Positions 58,749 through 64,000 of a stretch of 64,000 nucleotides of DNA are shown one piece after another (position 1 is the first letter of the stretch; each line of letters begins with the position of its first letter). The notes below the pieces were generated by a model. That model had not been told where the DNA came from, did not search any database, and saw only the letters and a list, made by a program, of their open reading frames with translations. Both the position numbers and the translations under genes were made by a program. This stretch comes from Ochotona curzoniae (Eukaryota; Chordata; Mammalia; Lagomorpha; Ochotonidae), in assembly GCF_017591425.1 (NCBI RefSeq), contig NW_024464918.1:8554001-8618000 (forward strand), in the 5' to 3' direction.

Positions 58749-59759
58749 GAACAACATTGAGACACATCATAAAGCCCCTGTTTGGACCCATTTTCCCTTG
58801 GTGAGTGAGACATCAATGAAATTAGAGACGCACAATATTTTGCATAAAATGTTTCACAGTGATAAATGAAAACACAGTTAAAAACTAAACTGGCAAATGA
58901 AAACAAAACCATGTCCATAATCATGAGAAATCAGCCCATCAAGAAATATCCTGGGAAGTCCAAGGATTAACAACAACTATTAGAGGTACAAAAGAAGAAC
59001 TGTAGTTTTCAAGTCCCAGAGCAAATACAGGTGGGTTTAAGGCAAACTTGTCCGAGTGCATTAGAGGCAAAAGGCACAGGCATAGCTGGGAAGTCAGTGT
59101 TGTCAGCAGAGCCTCTTACCAGGCACTGCAACCGTACTTCTTCCTGGACATCAAATTCTACCTCAGCTTCATACAATATGGGCATAAACTGGGCACAGTG
59201 TTGAATGCCATCAGTAAATACATGTGATAAAGCACACAGAGATTAACACTCTACAACCAACATGAAAGTGGATAAGCTTTCCCATTCATATGCAAAAAAT
59301 ATACAAATGTAGTGACACTAAACAGAATGTTCCATTTGTGTCTTTCATCCTTTCAATGACTCACGTTAGTACATAAATGTCAAGCCTACATTTCAATAAC
59401 TTTATAACATGAACTCTATACATGTTCAAATGTGTCACTGGTATGTTACATTTCTAGCACTCAGCAAGCTTCCTTGAAAAATGGGGAAATTACACTATCT
59501 GTATCGTTACGATGTGGAGAACCTGAATTGACATAATAAAGATAAAGTGCTTATTTCATCATTAGTACAGTAAAAACACAACACCAACAAGTTACTAGTA
59601 TTATGATTACTATTATAACAAATGTTATCCATCTGCACGAACAGAAACAACACTGAACTGATACTCATATTTATCTTTCTGACTGAATCTCTTTCCCCCT
59701 TCCATTAGGATTAATTATCAAGTGGCTGATCTAACTGATCAAGTGGTTTGCAAATTGAA

Positions 59760-60030
59760 ATGGTCCCATGGCTCAATAGGTTAATCATCCACTTTCAAGC
59801 ACCAGCAACCCATATGAGCAGAAGATGGAGTCAATCCTTGGAATCCTACATCAACATGGAGACCCAGAAGAAGCTCCTGGCTTCTGGCTTCGGATTGGTT
59901 CAGCTCTAGCCATTGTGATCACATGGAAATTGAACCATTGGATGAAAAATGTTTTCCTTTCTCTTTGCTTTCCTCTATAAGTATGTCTATCTGATATAAA
60001 AGTAAATCATTACAAAAATAAAAATAAAAA
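59760..60030 (+). mobile_element. C-type SINE, diverged, internally shortened
   Basis: Head tggtcccatggctcaatagg, gagacccagaagaagctcct, ggcttcggattggttcagct, aaccattggatgaaaaatg, and tail aaaataaaaataaaa. Part of the middle is missing relative to full copies. Confidence 0.85.
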
Positions 60031-62147
60031 AATTCTGGGGACATAGCACTGTACGTGGTGTTCATCAAAGACCATGTCCAGTCACAGGTCACGTCTAGGG
60101 ACAGCTCTCCGCACCCCTGACAACATTAAATGTTTAGATTGTTTTTTAGCAAGTTTAGCATAAATTCTACCCTTGGTTTCAAAACAAATATTCCTTATTC
60201 TTTATGGCTCACTTTCTTAACACATTATAAATCCTTAAAAAAATAAAAGGTTGGGAAAAAAAAAAAAAGAAAGTTTGGGAACACACAAAAAGAGTTTTCC
60301 AACTGTGACTCCTACTGAGGTTGATGGAAATGATGACTGGGGAAGATAAACAACACAGCTGGGATGAGAGGCCTTAGTTCTGAGGAGAAAATTCAGGAAA
60401 AAAGCCAAGCATGCTTAATTTCCCACAATACATCACTTTAACCATCTGTGAGAAAGAAAATGTGCTCTTTAAAAGAAAAACAATGACAGAAAAAGGGGGT
60501 TTGGGGGAATAACTTCATACATATTTCTTGTTCTTCAATTAGCTCTTTGTTAATGAGTTGCTAAGACACATAAAAATAACTACTAATGTCTGAAACAATA
60601 ATACTAAAAAATAAATACAGAGGACCTAAAACAAGTGAATAGTCTCAAGTGTAACTGTGTTATAACTCTGTATGCACAAAATACCATACTACCATCCTTA
60701 TTTTCACAGAAAGATGGATATGCAGACAGATAGCAATATAAATCATCAATGATTTACATAAAAAATGCTACTGTAACTTAGGTGATAAAATTAAGAAATA
60801 GCTTCCCTGAGTGAATATTTGTTATGGAGGATACTGATGTCTTAACTTTATTTTCTCAGACTAATATGGTTTTATTTTCTTCCTAGTTTTTCTCTAACAA
60901 ATCACTAATCATCTGTGTCTGCATGCCAAAAGTATAGTTTCATCACCAATCTGAAGAAAACATAACAATTTCCTAAAAGGAAAAAAAAAAGATTCTAAGT
61001 CTAAAAGGAATTGACTGTACAAAGAACAATGCCATAAATTACAGCACAAAATATCTTAGGGAACACGTGCTCCAATCACACATTAAAATTCATCTCTGTA
61101 GTAGTGCCACAAACATTCTTGGAGAAATGACAAGACACTTCAAATTATGTGAAACATTTGGTTTGGTTTGCAAGGACAAGTATTTCTTCTTCTTTTTTTT
61201 TTTAATCCTCTGTAAAAGTTCCTAGAAACACAATTTATGTCCTAACATGCGTAAGGGCTAGGGTTGTCCTAGGCAACAGCAGTTTTTGTTCAGCATTTCT
61301 GGCTTTGGTTGGATTCATGGATCGTTTGCAATCAGTGTTGAAATGCAGGCTCCAGTGAAAACTGTGAGAAACTGAGAAATGTTACATGCATAATTCATAG
61401 TCGCTTCATCGCTGGATGTATGTGTATGTGAGGATCCAGGATGACACTGCTACCCCAGTTATAGAAAATACAACTTTGGATATACTCAACATCCTTTCGC
61501 ATATGTTAAAAAAAAACCACTGCACTTCCATTAAAAGGTCTTCATGAAGACATGCTCACATTAGCACTTCCAACTTCTTATCATGACCTACACAGCTCTA
61601 AATTATTTGGTTTAGAATTAGAGCTTAGCCTCATTACGTATTCCCATCCACCTCCACCAACTTTGAGTTTAAGTGGCCTTCTGACAGTTCTAGAACACCC
61701 CCAAGCTCTTTGCTGACCCATGACTTTTTGGACCATACTGTTCAGTCTAACTCTAGTGGGAAATGTTAGGTACCTGACGGCATCAGTCTGCACTGTGGTC
61801 AGAGGCCTCCTGTAGATGGTTACACGGACAGCTCACAGGTTTGCAGCTGACTGCTCTCAGAGCAAAGAAACCTTATCACAAAAGTGATATTCCAGAAATT
61901 TGCTGCATTTGTAGTCATTCATTATGCACTAATGGGTATCTTCTAAAACAATGTTCTTGGTCTTTACTTTTTCTTTCTCTCCCCTTCTTTATTTCTCAGC
62001 TTCAAAGCCATTGTTCACAAGTCTGTGCTTTAACCTTCCAACATGAAGCAGCCTTTCCCTTCACCTTTCACTTCCTATTGAAAAATATTTTATTTCTTTA
62101 TTAAATTAACAAGGGATTTTCTATTTCACATTTATGATAAAACTCAA
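60031..62147. other. Unique noncoding sequence
   Basis: Poly-A at 60257-60269 and poly-T at 61193-61202. No gene or recognised transposon. Confidence 0.4.
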
Positions 62148-62240
62148 ACTGCAGAGAGTGAACCAGTGGATGGAAAATCTCTCTTTTTCTCTTCCCTCTA
62201 TGTAACTCTGCATTCAAATACAAATTAAATAAAAAGAGTA
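62148..62240 (+). mobile_element. C-type SINE, 3' fragment only
   Basis: gagagtgaaccagtggatgg, ctctctttttctcttcc, taactctgcattcaaatac and an A-rich end. 5' two-thirds absent. Confidence 0.7.
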
Positions 62241-62466
62241 GATGCATTTGTTGGCTAGAAAATACTTTATTGACAGTGAATGATGCCAATAAAGTAATAA
62301 TAGTATTTATAATAATAACAATAATAATATTTTTATATTGATAAAAATACCCTATTACACTTGCAGTCATGAATATTACTCCACTAAAAGACATATTTTC
62401 TATCCTTTTTTTGCCTTCTTACTTAATTGGAGTAACATTTTAAAATAAAATGCTGCTATATAATCA

Positions 62467-62498
62467 GAAGAGAGAGAGAAAGAGAGAGAGAGAGAGAA
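62467..62498 (+). repeat. (AG)n microsatellite
   Basis: AG dinucleotide run with one AAAG interruption. Confidence 0.93.
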
Positions 62499-62874
62499 CT
62501 CAGATGCTACATCCTGGACAATCCCCCTGAGCACCACCATCAGGCTCATGATTTTCTCTCTCTCTCCATTCTAGTATATACATATCAACCAAAATTACTA
62601 CAAATGCCACTTAGTTAAGCCTTTTATTACAGTAAAGGCACTTCAGTTTTCTTCAAGTTACTTCCAAGAGCTGCAAGAAATTCCCTTTGTTTACGGTTGT
62701 TGTTTATAACCTCACTTACAATTCAATTCTTGGTGTCTACAGCACATCTGACATGTTCTTCAGCATCACTCACCAATGCTTCATCATAACTTTGCAAATT
62801 TAATTTCAAACCACTGCCCATCACTCAGACTTTTATTTGGCCTAAATGAACTGTTGGTACCACTGCATTGAACA

Positions 62875-62985
62875 AATCCAATTGCTTGCGGCTATTTGGG
62901 GAATGAACCAGTGGATGAAAGATCTCTCTCTCTCTCTGTTTTTCCTCTCTTTGTGTAACTGTTTCAAGAAAAAAAATAAATCCTA
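62875..62985 (+). mobile_element. C-type SINE, 3' fragment only
   Basis: ggctatttggggaatgaacc, agtggatgaaagatctc, a (CT)n stretch, and aaaaaaaataaatcc. Only the 3' third is present. Confidence 0.72.
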
Positions 62986-64000
62986 AGGGGAAAAAATGAA
63001 CAAAGAGAGCCCAGGTCTTTGAGGATCCCTAGGATCCACAGCACTGAGTGTGATAAAATGAGAGGGAACCAAAAAGGAGACCGAAGAGGTGAAAATTAAA
63101 ACAGCTGGAGAACCAAGAGACTGTGGTGTTTGCTCAACACCAACAACTCTATCTTGAAACTCAAATTTGTCTCTATCTTCTATCTTTAAGCTCCAAACAA
63201 AATCTCACAGTTCCCAGGGGACCATTATTTATTTTATTCCAGATCTATTTTCCAATTTAAAAATACATAAATGGCCCCATTTGGGAGGCATTTATTTTGT
63301 ATAATGAGCAGAACCTGAGAATCCTTTGTCTACTGGTGCCTCTTACTTCATTTTCAATAAGAAACTGATCGCTGTGACATAAACCTGTACTTCATTCATC
63401 CGTCTGACTTCAGGATGGCATGTGTCTTGGAAACCAGACTTTATGATACAGAATTGAGCATAATTTCATGAACATGCTTAAGCTTAGTCTTCAGATATTT
63501 TTGCATGAAGACAACATATGGCTTATGCATGAGAGGACTCAAAATAACATAAGGAAGAATGAACAACTGCTTCTCGAGAGAACAAAGACAGAGAAGGAGA
63601 GAGAGAGGGGGAGAGAGCGAGCGAGAGAGAAAGATGTAGAAAGAGACATAGAGAAATGAAATGCTCAACTATTGCAACAAAGCAGGCAGATATGGATATG
63701 CACATCTTATTTGAAAAGAGTAACAGGATCATCACAAGAACTTTCAGATGTAAAGAATGGCAATGGCATGCACTTCTTACACTCTTTTACTAAATAAGAT
63801 CCACCAACATTAACAACTCAAAGGCAATTCTAATTCTAAACTTGGGAAAGTTGTTATCAAAAATGTGGACAGCCAAAGCTGACTAAATCTACTCTCCAAA
63901 TACCCACCAGATTCACCCACCAGATGAAAGAAAATCCAGTCGACAAAATATTAAATAACAGAAATGTTGGACAAGTAAAACATTTCAGAAACATTCTATT
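62986..64000. other. Unique noncoding sequence with purine-rich tract
   Basis: A GA-rich stretch at 63588-63656 explains the Lys/Arg/Glu-rich plus-strand frame and the Ser/Leu-rich minus-strand frame there. No gene. Confidence 0.45.

Larger units (their letters stand above)
54471..59759. other. Repeat-poor AT-rich unique sequence
   Basis: More than 5 kb with no mobile element I can name. It holds a 50 bp tandem duplication (57787-57885), a G-rich tract at 58041-58058 and a CA-rich microsatellite at 58718-58748. Frames here are short and featureless. Confidence 0.4.

Noticed and set aside
62467..63656. Regular purine tracts as a CRISPR-like or structured array
   Set aside because: They are simple GA microsatellites. 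There are no spacers or unique repeats, and the DNA is vertebrate nuclear.

Overview
This is 64 kb of AT-rich vertebrate nuclear DNA with no gene that I can support. No open frame has a recognisable domain. The longest frames (about 183-184 codons, both strands near 26.1-26.7 kb) are low-complexity readings of a CCTT microsatellite, and most other frames over 70 codons lie in repeats or look random. The repeats point to a lagomorph. About 24 copies and fragments of a tRNA-derived, C-repeat-type SINE are scattered on both strands. The youngest copies (333-660, 5389-5706, 39334-39661) carry pol III A/B boxes, AATAAA-rich tails and 14-18 bp target-site duplications. Their sequence differs from the rabbit C-repeat as I remember it, so I favour a pika (Ochotona) over rabbit; that is inference. 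Ancient pan-mammalian repeats (MIR, L2, a MER5-like hAT fragment, old LTRs) fill in the background.

Layout. 0-9.3 kb is repeat-dense: seven full or near-full SINEs, an ancient MaLR-like LTR, a younger solo LTR and a GC-rich retroposon-like block with internal tandem structure. 9.3-26.3 kb is mostly repeat-poor, AT-rich unique sequence with three stretches that look like candidate conserved noncoding elements (near 13.8, 19.4 and 21.2 kb), an LTR remnant at 22.0-22.3 kb, and a 280 bp homopurine/homopyrimidine microsatellite at 26.3-26.6 kb. 27.9-32.5 kb holds four SINEs, a solo LTR with CCAAT, TATA and AATAAA signals, and L2 remnants. 32.5-39.3 kb is again mostly unique, with one more candidate regulatory block (37.7-38.2 kb). 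39.3-45.6 kb is a second repeat cluster. It contains the most distinctive object here: a 420 bp retrotransposed insertion, bounded by a perfect 15 bp duplication, whose 5' part is an antisense 5S rRNA fragment and whose 3' part is an L1-3'UTR-like sequence also present at 52.5 kb. 45.6-64 kb is mostly unique AT-rich DNA with scattered SINE, MIR and microsatellite tracts.

The window reads as part of a gene desert or a very large intron. Nothing here works together as a pathway. The functional candidates are noncoding: possible enhancers, one exon-like segment with good splice signals at 51.1-51.4 kb, and promoter-bearing LTRs. Conservation was not testable, so those calls carry low confidence.
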